Below are positions 35,576 to 47,273 of a stretch of DNA of 64,000 bases, piece by piece (positions within the stretch are counted from its first letter, which is position 1; each line of letters begins with the position of its first letter). Source of the stretch: Nissolia schottii (taxonomy: Eukaryota; Streptophyta; Magnoliopsida; Fabales; Fabaceae); contig QANU01102951.1 in NCBI GenBank assembly GCA_003254905.1, forward strand, positions 283,682-347,681, written 5' to 3'. A program made the position numbers and the translations under genes. A model generated the notes under the pieces. It did not search any database. It was not told the DNA's origin and worked only from the letters and a program-made list of their open reading frames with translations.

Positions 35576-35713
35576 GGGAATTTGTAGATATGCCTTATCC
35601 TTCGGACAAGATTACTTCAAAGGTTTAGGAACAATTGATATTAGAGGAGATGAATTTTGACATGGAGTTGTTCCTCGTTGTGCTTGGTGAATTTTTTTTT
35701 TTTTTTTTTTTTT

Positions 35714-36651
35714 NNNNNNNNNNNNNNNNNNNNNNNNNNNNNNNNNNNNNNNNNNNNNNNNNNNNNNNNNNNNNNNNNNNNNNNNNNNNNNNNNNNNNNN
35801 NNNNNNNNNNNNNNNNNNNNNNNNNNNNNNNNNNNNNNNNNNNNNNNNNNNNNNNNNNNNNNNNNNNNNNNNNNNNNNNNNNNNNNNNNNNNNNNNNNNN
35901 NNNNNNNNNNNNNNNNNNNNNNNNNNNNNNNNNNNNNNNNNNNNNNNNNNNNNNNNNNNNNNNNNNNNNNNNNNNNNNNNNNNNNNNNNNNNNNNNNNNN
36001 NNNNNNNNNNNNNNNNNNNNNNNNNNNNNNNNNNNNNNNNNNNNNNNNNNNNNNNNNNNNNNNNNNNNNNNNNNNNNNNNNNNNNNNNNNNNNNNNNNNN
36101 NNNNNNNNNNNNNNNNNNNNNNNNNNNNNNNNNNNNNNNNNNNNNNNNNNNNNNNNNNNNNNNNNNNNNNNNNNNNNNNNNNNNNNNNNNNNNNNNNNNN
36201 NNNNNNNNNNNNNNNNNNNNNNNNNNNNNNNNNNNNNNNNNNNNNNNNNNNNNNNNNNNNNNNNNNNNNNNNNNNNNNNNNNNNNNNNNNNNNNNNNNNN
36301 NNNNNNNNNNNNNNNNNNNNNNNNNNNNNNNNNNNNNNNNNNNNNNNNNNNNNNNNNNNNNNNNNNNNNNNNNNNNNNNNNNNNNNNNNNNNNNNNNNNN
36401 NNNNNNNNNNNNNNNNNNNNNNNNNNNNNNNNNNNNNNNNNNNNNNNNNNNNNNNNNNNNNNNNNNNNNNNNNNNNNNNNNNNNNNNNNNNNNNNNNNNN
36501 NNNNNNNNNNNNNNNNNNNNNNNNNNNNNNNNNNNNNNNNNNNNNNNNNNNNNNNNNNNNNNNNNNNNNNNNNNNNNNNNNNNNNNNNNNNNNNNNNNNN
36601 NNNNNNNNNNNNNNNNNNNNNNNNNNNNNNNNNNNNNNNNNNNNNNNNNNN
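35714..36651. other. Assembly gap, 938 N
   Basis: Undetermined bases between a poly-T run and a poly-C run. It lies inside the Helitron helicase remnant; ORFs spanning it are not real. Confidence 1.
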
Positions 36652-36720
36652 CCCCCCCCCCCATGAGTTGATACTAAAAGGAGGAGTTCCTATAATGCTG
36701 CTTAGAAGTAAGTAAGTAAG

Positions 36721-36752
36721 AGTGTGTGTGTGTGTGTGTGTGCGCGCGCGCC
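36721..36752. repeat. GT/GC dinucleotide repeat
   Basis: GT units followed by GC units, embedded in the Helitron helicase remnant. Confidence 0.9.
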
Positions 36753-37136
36753 CGCGCAATGGTACTAGGATGCAAGTGAGATGACTTGGAAATCACGTCA
36801 TTGAGTGTGTGACGCTAACTAGTAACAAAATTGGTCAGGTGATTTTGATACCTCGAATGAACATGATTCCAAATAATGAAATACTATTGGTTAAGTTTTG
36901 AAAGAAGATAATTTCTAATCATTATGTCGTTTGCTATGATGATTAATAAATCACATGGCCAAACGCTTTCTACTGTTAGATTGTATCTGCCCTGTCCCGT
37001 ATTTACTCATGGTAAGTTGTATGTCACTTTGTCAAGGATGACAAGTATGAAGGGATTACAGGTTTTAATTGAGAACATGTATCAATTATAGAGCACTGTA
37101 TTATGAATCTTGTTTATAGGGAAATTTTTCATCAAG

Positions 37137-38385
37137 TCATAGCTTTAGGTATGCGTCATTTATATTTGCTTGATTACCGTGTTCTTGCATATTTTTATTT
37201 TTTATTTCGCCTTATTGTAAAAAATAATATTTTTTTTATCGTGCTGCATGTTGATGATTCAATATAAAAAAAATTTTCGATTGATGAAGAAGTTTGTGTT
37301 CAAGTGAGTTTGACGGAGGCGACCTTATATTGTGCGCACTATTTCAAATAAATTTTTTGTGTTTGTGAAAACATTTAATTTTTAGCGCTTTATTTTTATG
37401 CACATAATGTGTTCACTTGCTTAATATCATGTCCATGACAACGTTATTTGTTTCTTTAAATAAATGCTCAGTTTTCATCACTATCATAATGGAAAAACAA
37501 TTTTTAAGCAATAGCAATGGTAATCAGAGAGTTTTATTGTATTTACCACTTTTATTTTTGGCTTGTGTGCATTGTGTAACATAAACGTAGTACGGGTTAA
37601 TACACCAGTTAGTTATTCTACAACTGCTGACAAGAAGAGTGTCTTTGTTGATCCATCATAAAAAAGAGTCTTCTTCCTTTGACAAATCTTAAATCAAATG
37701 CATTCCAGATATATACTACTTTTAAAAACTCTGTGTCATCGATATTTGTACAGGTGTATTACATGCAAGAGCTAAGGAATTCTGAGAACTCTCTGTGATC
37801 CCTTAAAACATATAAACCCCATTCTTCTCCACATTACACATTCCTCTCTATGCCAATTACTTTTGTAGGGCGAGCGACCGAATTTCCTGTCTTTGATAAG
37901 GTGATTTCTGTCAAACACACTCTAATTGATACAATTGGTTTCCCAGCATCTCAAACATTTGATCTTATATTTGGCATTCTGTATGTTGTCCTGTGCCGAG
38001 AGACACTCTATTCGTGCTGTTGTAGACTGAATATACATCATATTTTCTCTAGCCTGATTTTGCATGCAAGATTTTTCTTTGCAATGAATTTTGAAAGGAT
38101 TTTGTGTTTACTTTTTCAACAGCTTGATTTACTTTTTCTACCCACTCGATTTCTTATAATAAGTAAGAACTTATAGTGGACTTAGCTATTACCACTAATG
38201 ATTAAAACCAGTACTGTAATACATAATGTGCTGATCTCACTCATAACTTCATGAAAAGTAGTAAGATTGAACTTATATATTACTCGCATTTAATGAGAGA
38301 CTCAAGTATAATATTGGAAGACAGGTCATGTTAGTTGAGGCCTCTGCTTTTAAAAATGGTGGTGTGGGATTATTTTTTTTCCAAG

Positions 38386-38434
<49 letters not shown>

Positions 38435-39185
38435 CTGTCATGTTGAGCTGTAAGATGTTCAACATTTAGATAAATAGCCATCTGAGACTCACGATCATAG
38501 CTCAAAATTTACCAAAGTAGTCTAGTAAATGTTAAATTAAAAGTGCTATAATAATTATTTGTCTGTTGACATGAGATCAACACTAACTAAAATTAGATAT
38601 GTTGTCCATATCATGTCCTCTAATTTGTAGTTGGAAAGGAACATGTCTTTTTATGTTGCATGTAAAGATCTAACTATATGTAGTTTAATTGGTGAAACAT
38701 AGGTACTTATTCATATTGTTACATACTGAAAAGTCTTTTGCCAATAGATTCAATTATTCAAAGTTCCTGACTCTACCTTTTGTCTATGGGTGTAGATGTC
38801 AGTATCCATTTACTTCTGAGTTTTAATTCATTGCAAAGACACAATATTGGAAGCACAAGTATCAGCATCAACGTAGATTATTATAAAATGGAATTGGCTC
38901 AAGTTCTAACAATCACTAATATGTATGTTATAATTGATAACCGGTGTCGACAAATTTCACCAGATGCTATAGAGCTTCAACTTGTCACTTTCACAATTGT
39001 ATCAACCTATGTGTCTCTGACTTCTTTAGCCGCGTTCACCACATTTTGTTCTCTATACAAAAAGCTGATAACTCTCCAACAAGAGTTATCTTTGTCTACG
39101 TTTTATATCATTTTTAGTTAAAATAGTTTAGGATTCAGTGAATTTGAAGCATGATTATCAGAATTTAATTATCTTTTTATCTCTA
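37137..39185. other. Spacer with unrecognised ORFs
   Basis: Two plus-strand ORFs of 108 and 113 codons (37850-38176 and 38780-39121) show no family I recognise and no supporting composition. A TA repeat lies at 38389-38432. Confidence 0.4.
38389..38432. repeat. TA dinucleotide repeat
   Basis: About 22 TA units. Confidence 0.9.
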
Positions 39186-40420
39186 GTATGTTTGACGTTT
39201 GTTTGAGTGTTTCACGGCCCAAAATGTGAGAAAATGAGCCAATTATGAGTCAGTGGAGCATCTCGCACAAGATCTAAGTTGCATCAAGTGTCTCGCGAGA
39301 GTTGAAGCAAACAGAAAGCAAGGATTAACACTTTGAAGTGTGTCTCGCGCGAGACACATATACAACTCGTGCAAAACGTGACAGAGAGTGAATAATTTGA
39401 TTCTGGAAGTGTGTCCCGCGCGAGACATAACTCGTGCAAGACACTATCGCAGAAGGTCAAAACACGTGACAACTAGGTTAAATTAAACCAGAGGAAAAAA
39501 TAATGATTCATTCAGCATTCATTCACGTTTTTCATTACTTTTGCCATCATCAAGGTGGAGAGAGAGAAGCACTAGGAGTCAAGAACGCTAAGGGAGAAGA
39601 CCGAATTGCTCGTGATTCAACCCTAAAGTTTCTATCTTCTATGTATTTTCCTATCTTTTCATTATTGATTGTTGATTTTAGTTTTTTTTTATCATGAACT
39701 AATTCCCTTTTTGATTGGGAGGATGATGTAACCCTAATGCTTTTCTTCTAATTCTGATTTCGTTGTTATTCAATTGTGTACGTTGTGAATTGGTTTTTCT
39801 CTATGCTTAATACTTTTTATTAACTGGTCATTAATGAATTGTTAGTAAACCTAGGGAAACTTTGGAGAAAAGATACTTAGGTGGTACTGAGAGATTGATC
39901 ATCACTTAGCTATATCTTAGAGATAAGAATAGAGGGTGGTGCAACTCTAAGCCTCACACACTACCAAGGATTCACAAAACCCTAATCCCTAGGCAAACTA
40001 GATTAATTTTAAGAGATTGGTTAATCGGGTCGTTCATAGGAAGTACGCACGATCTCAAGAGAGACTTGCGTTAGAATAGGAATCTAGGTTGTCCTTCGGA
40101 AACAATTTGAATAACAAAGAAACCTAAATTAGGGGAACATTAGTGGTGAAATCAGAATCCCAATCACCTTAACCTTCAAATCAAATCCTACTTGCTTAAA
40201 TTGCGTTTTTAATTGCAGTCATATTTAATTTGAATTGCTAATAACTCAGTTCTACAAACCCCTTTTTTGTGATTCAACTCTAAGTTATAATTCTTGATTG
40301 CAGTTCTAATAAAAAACGTCATCGTGGGAATGATACTTCGATCTTAAAAACTGATACTTTATTACTTGACGACGTGGTATACTTATCACGTGTGTTGTGA
40401 TTTCCACACACCAAAAGCCC
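39186..40420 (+). mobile_element. LTR-like segment of a Gypsy-type element
   Basis: 39240-39430 has a cluster of the palindrome TCTCGCGCGAGA and variants. Near 40310-40390 the text GTGGGAATGATACTTCGATC ... GACGACGTGG resembles the 3' ends of Athila/Ogre-type plant LTRs. The overall size fits an LTR, but I could not fix its ends or a target duplication. No internal coding region follows. Confidence 0.4.
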
Positions 40421-41022
40421 TCTTAGCCTTTGTCACATTACTTTTAGCAAAGAATAAGTAAATTACTATAGAGATAATCAACCACATTGCATAAACATTA
40501 AACAAAAACAGTGTGTGTGTGAGGAACCAAATATGTCATCCTATATGCCGAGAAATGACATTTTGAAACCTACACCCTTTTTAACTTAAAAGTTGGTGGT
40601 GTAGGTGACTCAATCAGTCACCTTGGTAAGGGGGGGTTGTTATATAATTGTCGCTACGATGATCTCAGAAGCATTAAGATGGACAAGCAAGGTGGACACA
40701 CTAATAGAAGCATTCATGTCTCCCCCTCTGTCTAATGCTTGATAGGTGAATTTCACTTAAGTTGGAGCAAGAGACTTTTCGGTCCTTCACACAATCCCTT
40801 TATTGATTTCTTCATACATGTTGAAACTGTTGGATTTATAGTATTCCATTAAAAGAACTTCATACAATTACAAAATATGTTAGCCTGTGTGTGTGAAGCA
40901 GGGAAAAGACTTAAGTTTTGTGGTTTTACTCACATGTTACCTTAGTGTCGTGTATGTTTTGCTGGTGTCTTCGCATATGCTGTGTGGAAGTAATCATCAT
41001 GGAAAGTAGTGTATGTTTTGTG
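40218..41022. repeat. 805-bp segment, copy 1 of an apparently identical tandem pair
   Basis: Starts GTCATATTTAATTTGAATTG and ends GTGTATGTTTTGTG. The text reappears, identical in every part compared, at 41024-41828, with one N between. Probably an unmerged contig overlap rather than a true duplication. Confidence 0.9.
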
Positions 41023-41023
41023 N
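41023..41023. other. Single N joining the two 805-bp copies
   Basis: An isolated N exactly at the junction of identical copies, as left by a contig join. Confidence 0.9.
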
Positions 41024-41828
41024 GTCATATTTAATTTGAATTGCTAATAACTCAGTTCTACAAACCCCTTTTTTGTGATTCAACTCTAAGTTATAATTCT
41101 TGATTGCAGTTCTAATAAAAAACGTCATCGTGGGAATGATACTTCGATCTTAAAAACTGATACTTTATTACTTGACGACGTGGTATACTTATCACGTGTG
41201 TTGTGATTTCCACACACCAAAAGCCCTCTTAGCCTTTGTCACATTACTTTTAGCAAAGAATAAGTAAATTACTATAGAGATAATCAACCACATTGCATAA
41301 ACATTAAACAAAAACAGTGTGTGTGTGAGGAACCAAATATGTCATCCTATATGCCGAGAAATGACATTTTGAAACCTACACCCTTTTTAACTTAAAAGTT
41401 GGTGGTGTAGGTGACTCAATCAGTCACCTTGGTAAGGGGGGGTTGTTATATAATTGTCGCTACGATGATCTCAGAAGCATTAAGATGGACAAGCAAGGTG
41501 GACACACTAATAGAAGCATTCATGTCTCCCCCTCTGTCTAATGCTTGATAGGTGAATTTCACTTAAGTTGGAGCAAGAGACTTTTCGGTCCTTCACACAA
41601 TCCCTTTATTGATTTCTTCATACATGTTGAAACTGTTGGATTTATAGTATTCCATTAAAAGAACTTCATACAATTACAAAATATGTTAGCCTGTGTGTGT
41701 GAAGCAGGGAAAAGACTTAAGTTTTGTGGTTTTACTCACATGTTACCTTAGTGTCGTGTATGTTTTGCTGGTGTCTTCGCATATGCTGTGTGGAAGTAAT
41801 CATCATGGAAAGTAGTGTATGTTTTGTG
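41024..41828. repeat. 805-bp segment, copy 2
   Basis: Second copy; see 40218-41022. After it the sequence continues into new DNA at 41829. Confidence 0.9.
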
Positions 41829-43181
41829 GTGTTTGCATAGGCTTAGGGCTTAGTTCAAAAGCACTTTGTGTCAAAAGCATAAATTAGTTTAATAAATTCC
41901 GTAACCATAAATTAGTTTTATGATTAAACTCTAATAAATTTGCATATTTTAATTTAATCTATCAACACAAGTATATAATTAATATACTAATTTAGAAAAT
42001 TAGTTTTATATCGAAATGGTAAGTATACAATATTTAAATTATAAAAATTAACTAGATTATAAAAAATCAAGATTTAACTAGAAATTAGTAAAAGTAATAT
42101 ATATAAATATATACGAAGACTATTAAAATCAAAATAATTATGACTTAGAAATGTCTTTTTATATTAATAATAATTAAGTTTATATATGTTTCGGTCTTCG
42201 AATGTTTTTAAAAATTTGGTTTTAAGCTTCTAAACAGTTATATATATATATATATATTGTCTAAATATATTATAAATTGCATGGATTTAGTCTCTATCAT
42301 CAATGAGAGTCTCTTAATTGCGGACGTGGTTAACCCAAAATGTTATGTCAATAATGTATGTAGCAAAATAAACTGATCTGACTCATTTCCAAATCCATAA
42401 CTCACTATTTGATCAAAATTTGTCTCCCAATCGTGATTCGCACACCACCCAAAATAATGGGTTATGGGTTATAGTTGAGTCAAGTGAGTTTATTTTATTC
42501 ACATGACATTGTTATTATAACAGCCAACTAATCACATCAGTAGTTAACAAGTTTTTCTAATGACAATGACCAAAACCATGGAATTTATAATATGTTTGGA
42601 TGAAAATGAAAATTTTAATTTTTTAAAAACCTAAACCAAATCTCATATATTTGTTGAGGATATGCAAGCTTAATAATTATGAAGAGTCATTTAAAAAATA
42701 ATACTAAAGATCTTGCAACATGATGAGCTTGCAATTGGATCAACATGTGTGGGAGCCCTAAATGAATAGTAGAAGCCATAACTGAGATAAATCTCCAAGT
42801 CAAAATATGATAAGGAGCTATGGCAAAATTTATACAGCATAATGTGGTCACCCAAATTCACATGTAGGAAACAAATTAATAAAGAGATGGAAAAAGGATT
42901 TATCAATTCAGATAATTTTTCTGTCTCAATTTCATGCAAAAACCTTGTATCTTTCTCTATCCCATTTTTTCTTACGCTTCTCTAGTGCAACCATTTAAAC
43001 AAATCTATCTAGGGCAATACTTCAGCTTTTCAATATGTTCCCCTCCACCCCTCTTTCTCTCTCTATATACATTTATGGAGAAATGGCAATAAAAAAATTC
43101 TCAGGAGATCATAATCTTCTCTATAACAACAATTTTTGTTCTAATACATATAATTCACAATGCGTTTTGATTCCTAGAAAT
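41829..43181. other. AT-rich spacer, no gene seen
   Basis: No recognisable coding sequence or repeat structure beyond a short TA run at 42240-42258. Confidence 0.4.
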
Positions 43182-44186
43182 GAGTTTTTTACTGTATTAC
43201 CCCTGCCAGAGAAACATATTACTGAAATACCCTCGTCTGAAAACTTATTATAGGACTACCACGGTTTGGCTGACGTGGCACGGGAGGGTTGGGATTCGCC
43301 AATTGTGCTGGCGAATTCATTAAGAATTCGCCAACCGTGTTGGTGAATTGCCTATGAAATAATTTTAATTTTTTTTTTAATTTGTTTAATTAAAATGTAA
43401 GTAAATATTCATATATGTGTTATGTTAGCACATGACGGATGGATAATTCAATACATGCAAAAATCATGGGTTCCTAGGTAAGCTTCAAAAATCCAAAAAA
43501 TATTTTTGCAAAAAGACTAGGACACTATTTATCGTACGGACGAGGGGGGGGAATCCATCGATTTGCACTTTGAAGAGCCCATCTGGCTTGGACTCATGCA
43601 GGCGAACCCAACTCTCTTCTCAACTCTTTTTACCAAAATAATAACTACTAAAGATATATAAACACTTAACTTAAAAGGTTTGTGATCTAACCAATGTGGG
43701 ACTAGAGCTTTTGAAATACATAAGCTTTGTTCTACTTCTCCCTTAAAACAGGTCAATACTTAGTAGTTATGTCACGACCCAAACATAAGCAAGTTGATAG
43801 CTCTACATAGAGAAATCCTTTTGTTTCCTGGACCATAACTGAAGAAAATTCTATATAATGACTTTTAAAGCACCCGTTAGAATGAAATATGGTCACAATT
43901 TCCATGCAAATATCTCTCAAAATAGTAATGTTTGCATGGAGACAAAAGGCTGGTTGAAATTGGAATTGGTGAGATGAGGCTATGTGCAAATTAAAAAAAA
44001 ATTAAAATTATTTCGTACGCAATTTGCCAACACCGTTGGCGAATTCTTAATGAATTCGCCATCACGGTTGGCGAATCCCAACCCTTCGTGCCACGTCAGC
44101 CAAAGCGTGGTAGTCCTTAATAAGTTTTCAGACGAGGGTATTTCGGTAATATGTTTCTATGGCAGGGGTAATACAGTAAAAAACTC
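43182..44186. mobile_element. Non-autonomous DNA element with about 205-bp inverted repeats
   Basis: The left arm (43182-43389) and right arm (43980-44186) are inverted copies starting GAGTTTTTTACTGTATTACC. They share CCCTCGTCTGAAAACTTATT, GGCTGACGTGGCACG, and nested AATTCGCCAACCGTG-type palindromes. The interior has no transposase. Part of it (43515-43620) recurs in reverse at about 52470-52560. Flanks CCTAGAAAT and TCTACAAAG agree at six of nine positions, which is not enough to call a target duplication. The superfamily is therefore open, with Mutator-like the best guess. Confidence 0.75.
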
Positions 44187-47100
44187 TTCTACAAAGATAC
44201 CTCTTAAATTTCAATCTCAAATGACTTTAAGTCCTTCCCCTGAGCTATCCACACCTCTCAACTTAAATTTCACACTTGTTTTGCCATCAACTTCTAAGAA
44301 TTAACCATTGGTAAAGGTACATTCAGAAGAAGAGTCATATTAATTAACATCACATTGGAAATGATAGTTTTTACCACATCAACAAAGAAGCTATATTCAG
44401 ATAGAACTAATTAAAGACTACCCTAAGCCTAAGGCAAATAAATGGCGTTTTCTCCTCTCTAATCCATGAAATGAAACAATCAAATTTTTTAAGAATACAA
44501 CATAGACCATGGTAGCGTCCTGCTCTTCATACCTAATTAGGACATGTAGATGGACATGTTGAATATTTACTTATATTGGAAACTTAAATGAGACAATGTC
44601 CAATACCACACATCAAGATGTAGCATTAAAAAAAATGGTGCTTATTCAAATAAAATCTCAAGTACTTAAAATTTCAGTTTCATTACTTACCGAATCAGAA
44701 ATGACATCATTCACCCCCTTCCTTTGCCATCACCATCTCACCCCGATCAACCTCCAACCAACACGCAAGGCATCTTGTTCTGCTGATAGCTATGGATGAG
44801 AAAGTAAATCAACAAAAAATTTAGGCAAATAAAAAAGAGAGAAAAAAAAATCAACTAAATGCACGGTGGAATCTACTTTGGTGGATGATCATTATCAAAC
44901 CCATCCAAACTTCTTTTCATAACAAAAATGCAATGAGAAATAAACTTAAAAGATAAGAATGCAAAAAATAAAAATGGAGACCAAGGTAATCAAATCAATC
45001 TCCTCATAAGGAGTAAAACAACCTTATAAGCCATAAAATAGAAACCAACGCCACCAACTTTCTCTTGCAATCTAAAACCAATAGATCCAAAAGGTAAAAT
45101 CCAATCTTGGGGATGGGTAACTTCAACAAACACAAAAAAGGTTGTGACTTTGAATAAAGAAAACCTTGAGGAAGAGCGTGGAATAAAGACACGGAATTCA
45201 GAATTGAAGCAGAAAACAGTGCCAGAGGGGATTGAATCATAAAAAGTTGTGACTTTGAATATGTTTACCGTCATCAAAGAAGGATAAGAGAGGAGAAGAA
45301 GAAAGATTCGATAAAGAAGAAGATAAAAAAAGATGATGACTAAGAATAATCATTATACCTAAAGGAGTAGATAGATGCGGCTTGAACTTCAGAAGGGAAT
45401 GTCGGAACAAGAGTAAGAAGAAGATGATGAATATGGTGTCTTCCCCTGATTTTTCATTCTCAAGCCCAAAAATTGACTCACAATTGAAACGGTATTTTTA
45501 TATGTAACTGGTATCATATACAAGAGGGGAAAAAAAAATGCTAAATAAGCAAATTTTCCTAAAAAAATGTTTTTTTTTTTTTTTGTATATCTGCTTATGT
45601 GACAAAAGTAAAGACTAGCCATGGAAACGTTAAAAAAAAAGACTTGTCGTGGTAAAAAAAAATGAAATTATAAAACTCTAAAAAATTGTAAAATTGTGGT
45701 AGATATAGGAGTGTGTACAATTATAATAAAAGAATTTAGGAATATGAAAACTTTTAAATCATTAATTTTTAAAATTCGAAAACATTTGGAGAGTAAAACT
45801 ATTCAGACTTCGTAAAACAAGAGAGAAAATATTGGATTAGGAAATTATAACTAGAAGACAGTGGAGATATTATCTTAATTAGGAGAGAGGAAATGTTAAA
45901 GAAGTAATTAATGTTGATAAGCTAAAATTACAAACTTATCCAGGATTGTAATTTGATTACAAAGATAGATGTGTGGGTTTTAGGTCAAAAAAAAGTGTAG
46001 ACATTGTTAACCTCCATATAAAGTTGTCGAGGTTAACAAACCCTATGATATATATAGAGAGATAATTATGTTATGGAATAAATACCTTATAATAACTAAT
46101 TTAATTATTTTTAATAATTTTTACAACTAAATTCACTCTACAACAATACTTCTTTATTACATTGTTTCTACAAATATTCTCTTTAGACACCGTTGAAAAG
46201 ACAAGATAATCATATCTCATACACTAGATCCACCCTACTCTATACCTTTGATCTAGACACCAACAATAGGTTTTTAGTAATATGCCAAACTTTATGTATT
46301 GCCATGAACAAGAATATTATCCAATTTTCTGTTTTGATCCATTAATGTAGGAGTATTGTGATAAAGTGGACAAATTTTATGTATTTATATTAGGTTAGAC
46401 CAAATCGTGTTCACAAATAAGCACTACATACCTTGGATGCTTAGAAATTAGGATGTGAAGCCTTAAAGAACAGAGTCACATCGATATTGCACTTAGGTCA
46501 CGATATTTTTCTCATAAATGATATAAATATTTGTTACGAATCCCTGTCCACTGATCTTGTTTTTTTATTTGACAGAAGCACCTAACTCTATTAACTAAAA
46601 GCATGCTTTTACCGAAGTAAGTGACTACTAGATACAAGATCTTTGATATTTTGAAGTAAACTAGACTTTACCTGTCTTTACAATCGGTACGCATCAAAAC
46701 ATTTTGTGGATTTGGCACTAATCTAGTTTAGGGTATGGCAATATGGCATATTGTCAAAAAGAGACACTTTGATTAAGAGCAAAAGGATAAAATGGTAGAA
46801 AAATTCTTGTATATACATGTAGTGTTATATGCCCGTGCTCAAAATTAATAAAATAAAATATCATTTCATTAAAAATGTAAATAAGTAGTAGGTTATATCT
46901 TAAAGTGCATTACTAGTTGTTAGTGTAAACATGCGACGTTTTACGCGCATGCAAGAATCTCTCATCTCAATATCAACCAAAGAACCTTTTTTAATAGATA
47001 TCTCTTTTTTTTAAATGATGGTTGTCTCGATAGTTTTTGGAGAGCAAACCGTGCGACATGATTAATAATGAACACATTTGGATACATAAAGTGAACAAAC

Positions 47101-47273
47101 ATATATAACTTAAATGAACAAACCTATATAACTAGAATGATTAATCCCAAGTATAAATATTTAACAATCCCTTCGTCTCGCACGAGATGTAGTACCGGTT
47201 CCTATGTCCGCACGAGATGTATATCTTATTGGAATGTTTGTTCATATCGAAAATTAGTGTTTATTCATGCATT
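44187..47273. other. Spacer with diverged duplicated segments
   Basis: No gene is seen. 46280-46370 resembles the DNA just downstream of the SABATH gene (60075-60160). 46498-46810 resembles 30075-30450. Near 47070-47145 there are units of the AATGAACAAACCTATATA repeat found in quantity at 49.0-49.6 kb. 47175-47215 has two CGCACGAGATGTA units. Confidence 0.45.

Larger units (their letters stand above)
35576..37136 (+). pseudogene. Helitron PIF1-type helicase remnant, split by a gap
   Basis: Left of the gap, one frame reads EFVDMPYPSDKITSKV, a stop, then EQLILEEMNFDMELF, which fits the linker before the helicase core in plant Helitron proteins. Right of the gap come HELILKGGVPIMLLR, NGTRMQ, VILIPRMNMIP, a degenerate CYDDxINHMA region (normally FAMTINKSQGQ), and LVYREIF. 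This is the expected C-terminal order of PIF1-like Helitron helicases. A GT/GC microsatellite sits where the IDQSxGLC segment should be. Stops and frameshifts are numerous. The 938-bp gap is about what the missing helicase core would need. Helitron ends were not identified. Confidence 0.75.

Noticed and set aside
35612-36759. ORFs of 340-370 codons spanning the 35714-36651 gap
   Set aside because: Almost entirely N; the real content is a Helitron helicase remnant.
37850-38176. 108-codon plus-strand ORF as a gene
   Set aside because: No recognised family, hydrophobic patchy composition, no promoter or splice support.
40218-41828. True tandem duplication of 805 bp
   Set aside because: The single N at the junction and apparently full identity point to an assembly artefact.
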